Below are positions 1 through 9,067 of a stretch of 64,000 nt of DNA, piece by piece. Positions within the stretch are counted from its first letter, which is position 1; the number at the start of each line of letters is the position of its first letter. The notes beneath the pieces were generated by a model that worked only from the letters and a program-made list of their open reading frames with translations, was not told the DNA's origin and searched no databases. The position numbers were made by a program, and so were the translations under genes. This DNA comes from Streptomyces caniscabiei (lineage in GTDB: Bacteria > Actinomycetota > Actinomycetes > Streptomycetales > Streptomycetaceae), in the NCBI RefSeq assembly GCF_014930365.1, contig NZ_JABXWI010000011.1, forward strand, positions 276,289 through 340,288, written 5' to 3'.

Positions 1-969
1 GCCGACGCCGCCGGCACCACCTGGGAGAAGCTCTCCGAGGACGTCCTCTACGAGCCGGCCGGCATGGACGCCACCAGCTCCCGCTTCAGCGACTACGAGG
101 GCACGAACAACAAGGCGTTCGCCCACGTCGAGAAAGAGGGATCGGACGGCGGGGACCCCGCCGACTGGGAGGCGCGGTACGTCCGGGACGCCGATGCCCA
201 GGCCCCGGCGGGCGGCGCCAGTTCCTCGGCCCGCGATCTCTCGCGCTGGCTGCGGCTCCAGCTCGCCGACGGCGAACTCGACGGCGACCGCGTGATCGCG
301 GCCGACCCCCTCGAACGCACCCACCTCCCCGAGATCGTCTCGCAGCCGCCCCCCGCACCGGCGGGCCGCACCGGCTTCTACGGCCTCGGCTGGAACGTCT
401 CCTACGACGACCTCGGCCGCCTCCGGCTGAGTCACACCGGCGCCTTCGCCCTCGGCGCCCACACCAACGTCACGATGCTCCCCGGCGAGCAGCTCGGCAT
501 CGTCGTCCTCACCAACGGCGCACCGGTCGGCCTCGCGGACGCCGTCGCCCTGGACTTCTTCGACACCGCCCAGCACGGCAAGCCGACCGAGGACTGGCTG
601 GAACTGGCCGCCGGGATCTACGAGCACGAGGAGGACGAACTCCGCTCGCCCACGGACTACTCCGAGCCCCCGGACGACGCCTCCGACGCCCGCGCCGACT
701 CCACCTACACCGGCACCTACGCCAACCCGTACTACGGCCCCCTCACGGTCACCGAGACGGGCGGCGACCTGACGCTGCGCCTCGGCCCGCGTCCCATGAC
801 GTTCCGTCTGACCCACTACGACGGCGACACCTTCTTCTACGAGACGGTGGGCGAGAACGCGACCGGCCCCTCCGGCGTGACCTTCAAGGGCGACGAGAAC
901 GGCCGGGCGACGTCGGTGACGATCGAGGCGCTCGACGCGAACGGCCTGGGAACGTTCAGACGTCCGTGA
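1..969 (+). CDS. Serine hydrolase, beta-lactamase (class C) family, C-terminal part
   Basis: The gene starts upstream of the window; the reading frame is open from base 1 and ends with TGA at 967-969. The visible 322 residues match the second half of a beta-lactamase/D-alanyl-D-alanine carboxypeptidase-type serine hydrolase (YEPAGMDATSS, GLGWNVSY, LSHTGAFALGAH, VVLTNGAP). A small beta-rich domain of DUF3471 type follows (TGTYANPYYGPLTVTE). The SxxK nucleophile box and any signal peptide would lie upstream, so the substrate cannot be judged; many such proteins are secreted esterases or peptidases. The 3' end overlaps the convergent neighbour by 14 bp. Confidence 0.85.
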   Translation, partial: ADAAGTTWEKLSEDVLYEPAGMDATSSRFSDYEGTNNKAFAHVEKEGSDGGDPADWEARYVRDADAQAPAGGASSSARDLSRWLRLQLADGELDGDRVIAADPLERTHLPEIVSQPPPAPAGRTGFYGLGWNVSYDDLGRLRLSHTGAFALGAHTNVTMLPGEQLGIVVLTNGAPVGLADAVALDFFDTAQHGKPTEDWLELAAGIYEHEEDELRSPTDYSEPPDDASDARADSTYTGTYANPYYGPLTVTETGGDLTLRLGPRPMTFRLTHYDGDTFFYETVGENATGPSGVTFKGDENGRATSVTIEALDANGLGTFRRP

Positions 970-1792
970 GCCGGTCCACCAGGCGTGCCAGCGCCTTCGC
1001 GAGCCTCTCCACCCCCGGGCCCGCCGCCCCGCCCGGCTCGGTCATGTAGACGTCCCGGCGGATCTCGATCATCAGCGCGGTCACCCTGGGGTCGTGCCCG
1101 TAGTACGTCAGGGGGACGTACGCGCCCCCGAACGGGCTGTCGACGCCCGTCCCACCGAACCCGGCGAACGCCTCCTCGGCGGCGGCGAGCAGTTCGGCCG
1201 GTGTGTGGAAGGGGTCGGTGCCCAGACAGACCGGCGGCCGGGGCCCGTCGCCGTGCAGCTCGTAGGGCAGAGGCTCGCTCGGGTAGGAGTGGACGTCGAC
1301 GACCACCACCCGTCCCACGGCCGCCAGCCGGTCGGTGACGGCGTCGGTCATGGCGTCGGCGTACGGACGGAAGCAGCCGTCGACGAGCGACCGCGCGCTG
1401 CCGTCGAGGGGCAGCCCGTCGTGGCCGGCCGGACGCAGCACCTCCCCGTGCGTGGTCCTCGTGTAGACCACCCCCATGCCCACGGCCAGCATCTCCTCCC
1501 GCTCGTCCGGGAAGCGCTCGGGATCGACCACGAGCCGGGAGAGCCGGTTCACGAACCGCCACGGGCGCACGGCCGCCCGGCCGGCGGCCCGTTCGGCCAT
1601 CTGGTCCGTGTACGCGTCGGTGATGTGGTCCAACTCCCGCTCCAGCGCGGCGTCGTCGAGCGCGATCCCGCTCCGCACGGCTGCCGGGATCACCCGCGAA
1701 CTGTGCGGCACATGCAGCAGGACGGGCGACGCGGACGCGCCGGGAAGAAGCCGATGGGAGGGCGGTTCGGGCGACGGCGAAACGTCGTTCAT
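956..1792 (-). CDS. N-formylglutamate amidohydrolase family protein
   Basis: A 278-residue protein of the N-formylglutamate amidohydrolase family, zinc enzymes that release formate from N-formyl-glutamate and related amides. Visible family blocks are HVPHSSRVIP near the N-terminus, ITDAYTDQM, RLVVDPERF, the metal/active-site stretch DVHSYP, and EIRRDVYM near the C-terminus. I chose the ATG at 1792 because GAGGAAC precedes it and the conserved region begins about 20 residues later; the open frame extends to 2014 but that part is Arg-rich without homology. The gene is divergent from an APC permease across a 311-bp interval that carries a TetR-type palindrome, so the two may be co-regulated. The exact substrate is inferred. 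Confidence 0.82.
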   Translation of the reverse strand: MNDVSPSPEPPSHRLLPGASASPVLLHVPHSSRVIPAAVRSGIALDDAALERELDHITDAYTDQMAERAAGRAAVRPWRFVNRLSRLVVDPERFPDEREEMLAVGMGVVYTRTTHGEVLRPAGHDGLPLDGSARSLVDGCFRPYADAMTDAVTDRLAAVGRVVVVDVHSYPSEPLPYELHGDGPRPPVCLGTDPFHTPAELLAAAEEAFAGFGGTGVDSPFGGAYVPLTYYGHDPRVTALMIEIRRDVYMTEPGGAAGPGVERLAKALARLVDRLTDV

Positions 1793-2026
1793 CCGGAGGT
1801 TCCTCACCGGGGTCGTCGGAGGTCGGTCCCCGACCGTATCCCGGCGCGACGGGCGTGCTCCGGCCTCTTCGAGCATTGCCGTCGGCCTCCTCGGGCGCCG
1901 ACCGTCGGCCTTCTCGAGATTGTCTCGGTCGCGCCTTGTCGCAACCACCCACCCCTGCCATGGTCGTGAGGATTTGGGCTCCCCCCGGACACGGTCGTGT
2001 GACCCGCGCGACACAGGCCTCCCCTA

Positions 2027-2048
2027 ATTTCTGTCGCCCGACAGGAAT
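2027..2048. promoter_or_regulatory. Probable TetR operator, copy 1 (permease promoter)
   Basis: Arms ATTTCTGTCG and CGACAGGAAT are separated by CC, a 10-bp inverted repeat with one mismatch. It matches the perfect palindrome at 12226-12247 between the TetR gene and the guanidine/urea operon, including the preceding CTA. It lies 55 bp before the permease start. Binding by the TetR protein encoded at 11447-12082 is inferred. Confidence 0.7.
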
Positions 2049-2103
2049 TCGCGCCGCTCGTGCGCGAATGCTCGCGCCGCTTGTGCGAAAGCAGGTTGCC
2101 GCC

Positions 2104-3621
2104 ATGACGAGCACTGCCCCCGACCTCCGTCCGGAGCCGCCCCACTCCCCCGACGACCGCTCGCTGACCGAGTTCGGCTACCCCCAGGAGCTGCACCGCA
2201 GCCTGAGCAGATACGCCTCGTTCGCCGCCGGTTTCTCCTTCATCTCGGTCCTCACGACCGTCTTCCAGTTCTTCGCCTTCGGCTACGCGTTCGGCGGCCC
2301 GGTCTTCTTCTGGACCTGGCCCGCCGTATTCGTCGGTCAATTGCTGGTGGCCGCCTGCTTCGCCGAACTCGCGGCGCGCTACCCGATATCGGGCTCGATC
2401 TACCAGTGGTCCACCCGCCTGTCGAACCGGACCTTCGGCTGGTTCGCCGGCTGGATCATGGTGATCGGGCAGATCGTGGTGGTCGCGGCGGCCGCGCTCG
2501 CGCTCCAGATGGTGCTGCCGGCGATCTGGTCGGGCTTCCAGCTCGTGGGCGGCGACCCGACGCCCACCTCGCCGACGGGCGCGGCGAACGCGGCCGTCCT
2601 GGGCGTGCTCCTGCTGGTGCTCACGACGTTCGTGAACGTCCTGGACAACCGGGTACTGTCCGTGGTCAACCGGGTGGGCGTGACCGCCGAGATCATCGGC
2701 GCCGTCCTGATCGTCGTCCTGCTGTTCACCCACTCCGAACGCTCCCCCGGCATCACGTTCCACATGGCCGAGGGCAGTACCGATCTGCTGGGTGCCCTGC
2801 TGGTGGGCTCGTTCATGGCGGCGTACGTGATGATCGGCTTCGACAGCGCGGGCGAGATGAGCGAGGAGACCCGCCATCCGCGCCGGACCGCACCCCGCAC
2901 GATCCTCACGGCCCTCGGCGCGGCCGGTCTGCTCGGCGGTCTGCTCGTCCTCGGCGGTCTGCTCGCCGCGCCGAGCCTGACCGACGGCAGGCTGGGCGTG
3001 GACGGCCTGAGTTATGTGCTGACCAGCAGCCTCGGTGACGGGGTGGGCCGCTTCCTGCTCGCCGACGTGGTGGTGGCGATCACCGTGGCCACGCTCGCGA
3101 TCCAGACGTCGGCCTGCCGCATGCTCTTCTCGATGGCCCGCGACGGTCAACTCCCCTTCGCCGGGCGGCTCGCCAAGGTCAACCCGCGCACCGGCATGCC
3201 CACCGCCCCCGCCCTGGTCGTCGGCGTCCTCGCGGCCGCCCTGCTGCTCCTCAACTTCGCCTCGCCGGAGGCGTTCCTGGCCATCGGCACCACCTGCATC
3301 GTGATGCTGTACCTGGCGTACGCGATGGTCACCGGCCCGCTGCTGATACGGCGTCTGAAGGGCGGGTTCCCCTCGGCCGGCACCGACGAGACCGGCGAGC
3401 CCCTCTTCTCCCTGGGCCGCTGGGGCGTCCCCGTCAACGCCCTCGCCCTGCTCTACGGCCTCTTCATGACCGTCAACCTGGCCTGGCCCCGAGCAGCCGT
3501 CTACGACCCGGCCGGCGGCCACTGGTGGTTCCAGTGGTTCACCGTGCTGTTCCTCCTGGTCACCGTCACCGCGGGCCTCGCCCACCGCCTCACGCACCGC
3601 CACCGCACGCGCTCCCGGTGA
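2104..3621 (+). CDS. APC-superfamily permease, probably the guanidine/urea-carboxylase-system permease
   Basis: A 505-residue integral membrane protein of the amino acid-polyamine-organocation superfamily, with about 12 hydrophobic segments and typical APC blocks (FGYAFGGPVFF, FAELAARYPISGSIYQW, SAGEMSEETRHPRR, MLFSMARDGQLPF). Length and sequence fit the permease group that accompanies urea/guanidine carboxylase clusters. The ATG at 2104 opens directly on a soluble N-terminus and the conserved frame; in-frame codons upstream lie inside the promoter. The promoter carries the same palindrome as the guanidine operon at 12273-19080, so I infer import of guanidine or a related nitrogen source for that pathway. 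The substrate is not proven by sequence. Confidence 0.85.
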   Translation: MTSTAPDLRPEPPHSPDDRSLTEFGYPQELHRSLSRYASFAAGFSFISVLTTVFQFFAFGYAFGGPVFFWTWPAVFVGQLLVAACFAELAARYPISGSIYQWSTRLSNRTFGWFAGWIMVIGQIVVVAAAALALQMVLPAIWSGFQLVGGDPTPTSPTGAANAAVLGVLLLVLTTFVNVLDNRVLSVVNRVGVTAEIIGAVLIVVLLFTHSERSPGITFHMAEGSTDLLGALLVGSFMAAYVMIGFDSAGEMSEETRHPRRTAPRTILTALGAAGLLGGLLVLGGLLAAPSLTDGRLGVDGLSYVLTSSLGDGVGRFLLADVVVAITVATLAIQTSACRMLFSMARDGQLPFAGRLAKVNPRTGMPTAPALVVGVLAAALLLLNFASPEAFLAIGTTCIVMLYLAYAMVTGPLLIRRLKGGFPSAGTDETGEPLFSLGRWGVPVNALALLYGLFMTVNLAWPRAAVYDPAGGHWWFQWFTVLFLLVTVTAGLAHRLTHRHRTRSR

Positions 3622-4358
3622 CGCGCGCCTCGCTCGGTACCACCACCACATCCCGCCTCGGCAGCTAGCCGCTTGCTCGGCCGGCACACAGGCCCGGCAC
3701 GGACGGCGCGCCGGGCAGAACGGGCCGGAGGGCCGCTCCACGCGCCGGGGTCGCACGCCCTTTCCGGCCGCACCGCGGCCATCGCATGGTGCCAAGTGGT
3801 GGGTCGTCAGGGCGGGTTGCCGTCGCGACAGGGGGCCGGGGTGAGAGAGCGTCCAACGGTGGCTCGTACACCTTTCGCAGGGGAGTGGCCTGTTTTCACC
3901 TGTGTCGCCCTAAATTCAAGCCAAACGGTTGACAAATCCCCATAGGGTTTCCCCGCCCGTCCTGCCGGACGGTCCGCCGAGGTTGACGCAGGACAGCGTG
4001 GAGCGGATGGTGGTTTGGAAGGTCAATTACCCGGAGAGCGTCCAGAGGAAGGCGGGGGCGATTCACGGCCCGGTCGTCGGCGGCTCGGCCGCGGCGGTGG
4101 TGATCACGGATTTTCTGCACCGTCCGTACGTCACCTCGGCGGTCATGGCCGACGACACCGCCAGGCACGCAGGCAACGAGGCCCCGTTCGACCGGTTCCG
4201 CCCAGCAAGCCGCAAGCCCAGTACGTCCGCAGGTCGGCGGTGCCGCGGTGGCAGCGTAGGGAGCACAGCGCGTCATTCGTGACCTGGTGGCGGCCGCACG
4301 CCGTCGACACAGGGCAGAGGGCGGTGCAGAGGCACGTCGTCACAGACAGGAGGCAGCC
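3622..4358. other. Gap without a recognised gene
   Basis: This 737-bp stretch separates the permease from the terpene synthase. I see no RNA gene, repeat or clear terminator. The only coding candidate is a plus-strand frame from ATG 4007 (or GTG 3998) to TGA 4282 with mostly G/C third positions and no recognised family; it is discussed as a finding rather than called a gene. The last 60 bases hold the terpene synthase ribosome-binding site. Confidence 0.6.
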
Positions 4359-5375
4359 GTGGCGGACACCTTCCAGATACCCTCGTTCTACATGCCGTTC
4401 CCGGCCAGGGTGAACCCTCATTTGGACGAGACCCGTCCACGCGTGCGCGCGTGGGCCCACTCCATGGGATTACTCGAACCGCAGCACACCGATTCGCACC
4501 ACGGCGGGTGGAGTGCCGAGATCTTCGACCGGGCGGACTTCACGCGCTTCACCGCCCTGACCTATCCGCACGCGTCGGCCCGTGAGCTGGAACTGCTGTC
4601 CGGCTGGCACAGTGTGATCTGGTGCCTCGACGACATCTTCCTGCCGTGGTGCGAGGCGCTCGGAAAGCGGGAGCAGATACTCGACCGCATAGAGCGTCTG
4701 ATGTCCTTCCTGCCGGTGACGGCGCACGCACCGGACTCGGGCCCGACTCCGAAGGAGCCGCTGGAACACGCGCTGGCGGACCTGTGGCGGCGCACCGCAC
4801 CCGCGGCGTCCCTCGGGTGGCAGTTCCTGTACACCAGGTCCATACGCCAGTTCCTGGAAGCCTCGCTGTGGGAGACGGAGAACCTGACCCGCCATCGGTT
4901 CCCCGACCTCATCGAGCAGACGGAGATGCGCCGTGACTACGGTGCGGCCGGATGCAGCGCCCTGCTGATGGAGCACTCGCTCGGCTGGGAGATAACCGAG
5001 GACATCCGCGCGACCCGCCCCTTCACCGTACTGATCAACGCGTTCCGGGACACCGTCGACCTGCACAACGACATCGTGTCCTACCCCAAGGAGGTGCGCG
5101 AAGGTGTCGCCAGGAACAACATCGTGCGCGTCACCCAGGAACTGCACGGCCTCCCCCTCCGTGAAGCGGTCTCGCTCGTCAACCACATCCTGACGGGCCG
5201 TGTCAGGACCCTGGAGGAGACGGTCGCGTCGGACCTCCCGCAGGCCCTGCACGATCTGCGGACGAGCCAGCACACCCAGCGCGCGGTGCTCCGCCATGCC
5301 AGGGCCATCCAGGGCTGGGCCGCGGGCTCCTACCGCTGGCACGAGGCCACCGACCGCTACCGGTGCGCCGCCTGA
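4359..5375 (+). CDS. Class I terpene synthase (sesquiterpene-cyclase-like)
   Basis: A 338-residue class I terpene cyclase that would ionise a linear prenyl diphosphate with Mg2+. The N-terminal start FQIPSFYMPFPARVNPH is like the germacradienol/geosmin-synthase group. The aspartate-rich motif reads DDIFLP at residues 91-96, the NSE motif NDIVSYPKE is complete at 237-245, and the C-terminal RY pair follows (YRWHEATDRYR). The usual acidic residue closing the first motif is a Pro here. The GTG start at 4359 is fixed by AGGAGG at 4348-4353; the open frame upstream has no homology. A P450 and conservon follow on the other strand. The product cannot be predicted. Confidence 0.88.
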   Translation: MADTFQIPSFYMPFPARVNPHLDETRPRVRAWAHSMGLLEPQHTDSHHGGWSAEIFDRADFTRFTALTYPHASARELELLSGWHSVIWCLDDIFLPWCEALGKREQILDRIERLMSFLPVTAHAPDSGPTPKEPLEHALADLWRRTAPAASLGWQFLYTRSIRQFLEASLWETENLTRHRFPDLIEQTEMRRDYGAAGCSALLMEHSLGWEITEDIRATRPFTVLINAFRDTVDLHNDIVSYPKEVREGVARNNIVRVTQELHGLPLREAVSLVNHILTGRVRTLEETVASDLPQALHDLRTSQHTQRAVLRHARAIQGWAAGSYRWHEATDRYRCAA

Positions 5376-5453
5376 CGCGACCGGCCCCGAGCCCGCTCGG
5401 AAGGGGAACCGGACGGCGCCCGCGCCGCCGGTCCCCTCGTACGCTTGACCGTG

Positions 5454-6419
5454 ATGAGACGCAGAAGTCCGGTCCCCCCTTCTCCCCTGCCGCAGCGCGA
5501 CGGGGTCGACCCGGTACGGGTCCGGCTGCCGCAGGCGGCGGCATGGGCGACCGTGCGTGATCACCTGGTGCAGCGGCTGGCGCCCGGGCCGGGCGTGATC
5601 GACGGCATGCTGGACGCGGGGCTGGTCGTGGACGTCGACGGGCGGGCCGTGGGGCGTGACACGGCGTATGTGCCGGGCATGTACGTGTGGTTCCACCGGG
5701 ACCTGCCGTACGAGGTTCCGGTGCCGTTCGCGCTGGACGTGGTGTACCGCGACGAGCATGTCGTCGTGGTCGACAAGCCGCACTTCCTGGCCACGACACC
5801 ACGCGGCAGCCATGTCGCCGAGACCGCGCTGGCCCGGCTCCGCCGCGAGCTGGGGCTGCCCTCGCTGGGCGCCGCCCACCGCCTGGACCGGCTGACCGCC
5901 GGGCTGGTGCTGTTCACGGTGCGACCCGAGGAGCGGGGCGCCTACCAGTCGCTGTTCCGCGACCGGCTCGTCACCAAGGAGTACGAGGCCGTCGCCCCGT
6001 ACGACCCGGCGCTCGCCCTTCCCCGCACCGTACGCAGTCGGATCGTGAAGGAACGCGGGGTGATGGCGGCCAGGGAGGTCGACGGCGAACCCAACGCGGT
6101 CAGTGGTGTGGAGCTGCTGGAGCGGCGGGACGACGGCCTGGCCCGCTACCGGCTGACACCTCGCACCGGGCAGACGCATCAACTGCGGGTGCACATGGCC
6201 GCCTTGGGCGTGCCGATCCTCGGTGACCCGCTCTACCCGGAGGTGCGGGACCCCGTGCCGGCCGACGACTTCGGACGTCCGCTGCAACTGCTGGCGCGGG
6301 CCCTGCGGTTCACCGATCCGGTCACGGGGCGCGAACACCGGTTCATGAGCGGGCGGGTGCTCCAGGCGTGGACGTCGTACGAGGAATGGGCGGGCACCCC
6401 GTACGACGCCCGGGCCTGA
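5454..6419 (+). CDS. RluA-family pseudouridine synthase
   Basis: A 321-residue RNA pseudouridine synthase of the RluA/RsuA superfamily, which isomerises uridine in rRNA or tRNA. An S4-like N-terminal region is followed by the catalytic domain with the conserved motif AAHRLDRLTAGLVLF, whose Asp is the nucleophile, then KEYEAVAPY and the C-terminal block TGQTHQLRVHMAALGVPILGD. No Shine-Dalgarno is visible. GTG 5451 and ATG 5454 follow a TACGCT hexamer (5440-5445) at the spacing expected for a leaderless transcript, so either codon may start. The gene ends 8 bp from the convergent P450. The target nucleotide is unknown. Confidence 0.88.
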   Translation: MRRRSPVPPSPLPQRDGVDPVRVRLPQAAAWATVRDHLVQRLAPGPGVIDGMLDAGLVVDVDGRAVGRDTAYVPGMYVWFHRDLPYEVPVPFALDVVYRDEHVVVVDKPHFLATTPRGSHVAETALARLRRELGLPSLGAAHRLDRLTAGLVLFTVRPEERGAYQSLFRDRLVTKEYEAVAPYDPALALPRTVRSRIVKERGVMAAREVDGEPNAVSGVELLERRDDGLARYRLTPRTGQTHQLRVHMAALGVPILGDPLYPEVRDPVPADDFGRPLQLLARALRFTDPVTGREHRFMSGRVLQAWTSYEEWAGTPYDARA

Positions 6420-6427
6420 GGGTTCGG

Positions 6428-7894
6428 CTATCGGCCGCTCATCCACAGCAGCACACGGCGCAGGAGACCGGGCCGGGCGGGCGGTTCGGCCGTGGTCGGC
6501 GCCGACCGCGCGGTCCCGGACGGGGCGGCGCCGGACACCGGGCACGCCGTGGCGGCCTGCTGTCCCGCACGCTGTGCCGGTACGGGACGGCCCAGGGGCC
6601 GCGGCTCCAGGACTTCCTTCTCCTTCGGCTCGAAGCGCACCGGGAGCGCGACCAGGTGACGGGTCGAGATCGAGGCCCGCCAACGCAGCTCGTGCTCCTC
6701 GCAGTTGAGCTGGATGTCGGGCAGACGCGCCAGCAGGGCGTCGACGCCGACATCGGCGATCGCTCGGCCCGTGTCCTGGCCCGGGCACTCGTGCGGGCCG
6801 CCGCCGAAGGCGAGATGGGAGCGGTTGCCCTGCATGTTGGCGGTGAGGTCGGGCCGTACCCGCGGGTCGACGTTGCCCGGCGCGATGCCGAAGAGGAGAC
6901 CGTCGCCCTTGCGGATCCGCCGGCCGCCCAGCTCCGTGTCCTGCTTGGCGAAGTAGGCGAGCTGCGTGCTGAACGGGGGCTCGTCCCACAGGGACTGCTC
7001 GACCGCCTCGGGCACCGTCATCTGGCCGCCCTTGAGCTGGGCGCGGAAGCCGGGGTTGGTGAGGACCACGCGCAGCACGTTGGCGAGGAGGTTGGTGGTG
7101 GCCTCGTACGCGGCGATGAGCACGACGCGCAGATGCTGGCTCACCTCCTCGTCGTTGAGCCCGGCCGGGTGGTTGATCAGGTGGCTGGTGAAGTCGTCCT
7201 GCGGGTTCGCCCTGCGGCGGGCGGTGAGTCCCATCAGGGCTTCCATGATGTAGGCGTTGCTGGCGATCGCCGTCTCGGTGCCCTTGAGCATGTCGCGGGC
7301 GGCGTGCACGATCCGGTCGTTGTACTCCTCGGGCATGCCCAGGATCTCGCACATCACCGCCATCGGCAGATGCTCGGCGAACTGGCTGACGAGGTCCGCC
7401 TCGCCCTCCTCGCAGAACTCGTTGACGAGCTGCTGGGTGTAGCGGTTGATGCTGCGGCGGATGCCGCGGAAGTTGATGGTCGACATGGCGCCGGTGACCG
7501 CGCCGCGCAGCCGCAGGTGCTCGTCGCCCTCGGCGTGGCAGCAGATGGGCTGCCACGCGATGTGCGGCATCAGCGGGTTGTCGGGCTTGAACGTGCCGTC
7601 CTGGAGCTTGTTCCACAGACGGGTGTCCCGGGAGTACTGCGACGGCGTACTCACCATGTGCAGGTTCTCGCCGTGTCCCAGCACCACCCAGATGGGTACG
7701 TCGTCGTGGAGCAGGGCGGGGGCCACCGAGCCGTGCTCCGCGCGGAGCTTTTCGTACACGGCTCCCAGGTCCTCTGCCTCGGGGCCGTACAGGCGGCGGA
7801 GCCCGTCGGCGCCCGCGCCGTGGGCGGGGCAACCCGGGGGCGGCCCGAGCGTGGGGTCGTCCGTGCCGGTCAGGGACTTCGATTCAGGCGTCAC
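6428..7894 (-). CDS. Cytochrome P450, CYP157-like, conservon-associated (ExxR-less)
   Basis: A 488-residue P450 at the end of the conservon operon, the position of rarE in the S. coelicolor cvn9/rarABCDE operon. The heme loop is FGGGPHEC with Cys370, and the I-helix is AAYEATTN (261-268). The K-helix ExxR motif is replaced by EQSLW at 299-303 (bases 6986-7000), the signature of the CYP157 family. About 70 residues follow the catalytic domain and are Ala/Pro-rich, ending LLRRVLLWMSGR, possibly a peripheral membrane anchor. The GTG at 7894 starts the conserved frame; longer frames upstream overlap cvnD antisense-like sequence. The natural substrate is unknown and catalysis itself is uncertain. 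Confidence 0.9.
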   Translation of the reverse strand: MTPESKSLTGTDDPTLGPPPGCPAHGAGADGLRRLYGPEAEDLGAVYEKLRAEHGSVAPALLHDDVPIWVVLGHGENLHMVSTPSQYSRDTRLWNKLQDGTFKPDNPLMPHIAWQPICCHAEGDEHLRLRGAVTGAMSTINFRGIRRSINRYTQQLVNEFCEEGEADLVSQFAEHLPMAVMCEILGMPEEYNDRIVHAARDMLKGTETAIASNAYIMEALMGLTARRRANPQDDFTSHLINHPAGLNDEEVSQHLRVVLIAAYEATTNLLANVLRVVLTNPGFRAQLKGGQMTVPEAVEQSLWDEPPFSTQLAYFAKQDTELGGRRIRKGDGLLFGIAPGNVDPRVRPDLTANMQGNRSHLAFGGGPHECPGQDTGRAIADVGVDALLARLPDIQLNCEEHELRWRASISTRHLVALPVRFEPKEKEVLEPRPLGRPVPAQRAGQQAATACPVSGAAPSGTARSAPTTAEPPARPGLLRRVLLWMSGR

Positions 7895-7998
7895 GGTGAT
7901 CGCTTTCGAACTGAGGTGGATCCGGTGTCTGAGGTGATGGGGGAGCGCGGGGATGCGGAGCGGGCTCCGCGGCACGCGCGCGGGGGCGCGCGCGCCGG

Positions 7999-8637
7999 TC
8001 AGGCCGTGGCCGCCCCCGGTGCCGCCGCCCCCGACATGGCCAGGGAGTGCAGGAAGGTCATGAGGGTCATCAGGACGTCCCGGCTGGACGCCCGGCGGCG
8101 GACGTCGCAGCGGATGATCGGGATCTCCGCGGCCAGGTCGAGCGCCTGGCGCAGTTCGTCGACGGCGTAGCGGGGCGCGTCGGGGAAGTCGTTGACGGCC
8201 ACGACGAAGGGCACACCGCGTTCCTCCAGGCGGCCCATGACGTCGAAGCTGACCTCCAGCCGGCGGGTGTCGACCAGGACCACCGCCCCGAGGGCGCCCT
8301 CGAACAGGCCGTTCCACAGGAACCAGAAGCGCTCCTGCCCGGGGGTGCCGAACAGATAGAGCACCAGCTCGTCGGTGATGCTGATGCGGCCGAAGTCCAT
8401 GGCCACGGTGGTGGCCGTCTTGGACTTGGAGCCGAAGTTGTCGTCGACCCCGATGCCGGCCTGGGTCATGGTCTCCTCGGTCGTCAGCGGCCTGATCTCG
8501 CTGACGGACCCCACCATGGTCGTCTTGCCGACGCCGAAACCGCCCACGATCACGATCTTCGCCGCGGCCTGTGCGGTGTGCGGCAGGTGGTCCTCGGTCC
8601 GTGGACCCGTGATGGTGTCAGAGCTTTTGAAGTCCAT
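7999..8637 (-). CDS. cvnD: Conservon GTP-binding protein CvnD
   Basis: A 212-residue small GTPase-like protein. The P-loop reads GGFGVGKTT, the G3-like box FGTPGQERF, and the base-specificity region VVAVNDF. In characterised conservons CvnD is the GTPase of a membrane-associated complex with CvnA, CvnB and CvnC that resembles a receptor-coupled G protein and tunes development and antibiotic production. It overlaps cvnC by 20 bp (translational coupling). A 104-bp gap separates it from the P450 downstream on the same strand. By position relative to the helicase and tat genes this is probably the counterpart of rarD (cvnD9). Confidence 0.93.
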   Translation of the reverse strand: MDFKSSDTITGPRTEDHLPHTAQAAAKIVIVGGFGVGKTTMVGSVSEIRPLTTEETMTQAGIGVDDNFGSKSKTATTVAMDFGRISITDELVLYLFGTPGQERFWFLWNGLFEGALGAVVLVDTRRLEVSFDVMGRLEERGVPFVVAVNDFPDAPRYAVDELRQALDLAAEIPIIRCDVRRRASSRDVLMTLMTFLHSLAMSGAAAPGAATA

Positions 8638-9067
8638 GCATCACCGCTTCGAGGAGGGAACGGTCTGCCCGCGCCTGCTTGACGACCGGTGCGCGCGCCT
8701 GAACCAGTTCGGCCGTCAGCAGCTCGGTGAGCAGGACGGTCACCACGCTGATCGGCAGGTTGAGATAGGCCGAGATCTCGGCCACGGACAGGGGGGCCTG
8801 GCAGATCCGCAGCAACGCCGACTGCTCCGGAGCGGCGGACGGCGGCGGATCGGCACGCGCCACGATTAACGTGACGAGGTCGATCGGTGCTCGCTCGCCG
8901 TCCGCGCCGGTGAGGATGTAGAGCCGCTCGGGCGGCCGGCCGCCCGACCCGCCGCCGGCGTCCTCCCCCTCGGACGGCGAGGACGGCGACGGCGGCGAGG
9001 ACGGCAGGGGTGGCGGGGGCGAGGGCTCGTGCTTGGGCTGGCGCCGTCGGCGTTGCGGAGGCGTCAT
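8618..9067 (-). CDS. cvnC: Conservon DUF742 protein CvnC
   Basis: A 149-residue DUF742 protein. The first ~55 residues are basic and Pro/Ser/Gly-rich (low complexity), followed by the conserved domain starting RLYILTGADGERAPIDLVTLI, with a winged-helix-like part (LSVAEISAYLNLPISVVTVLL). In the conservon model it bridges CvnA/CvnB and the GTPase. It overlaps cvnB by 4 bp (ATGA) and cvnD by 20 bp. Confidence 0.92.
   Translation of the reverse strand: MTPPQRRRRQPKHEPSPPPPLPSSPPSPSSPSEGEDAGGGSGGRPPERLYILTGADGERAPIDLVTLIVARADPPPSAAPEQSALLRICQAPLSVAEISAYLNLPISVVTVLLTELLTAELVQARAPVVKQARADRSLLEAVMHGLQKL

Noticed and set aside
4470-7832. An 1120-codon minus-strand open frame across the terpene synthase, pseudouridine synthase and P450
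   Set aside because: It is antisense to the first two genes and out of frame with the P450; composition is Arg/Pro-rich and no domain is recognisable.
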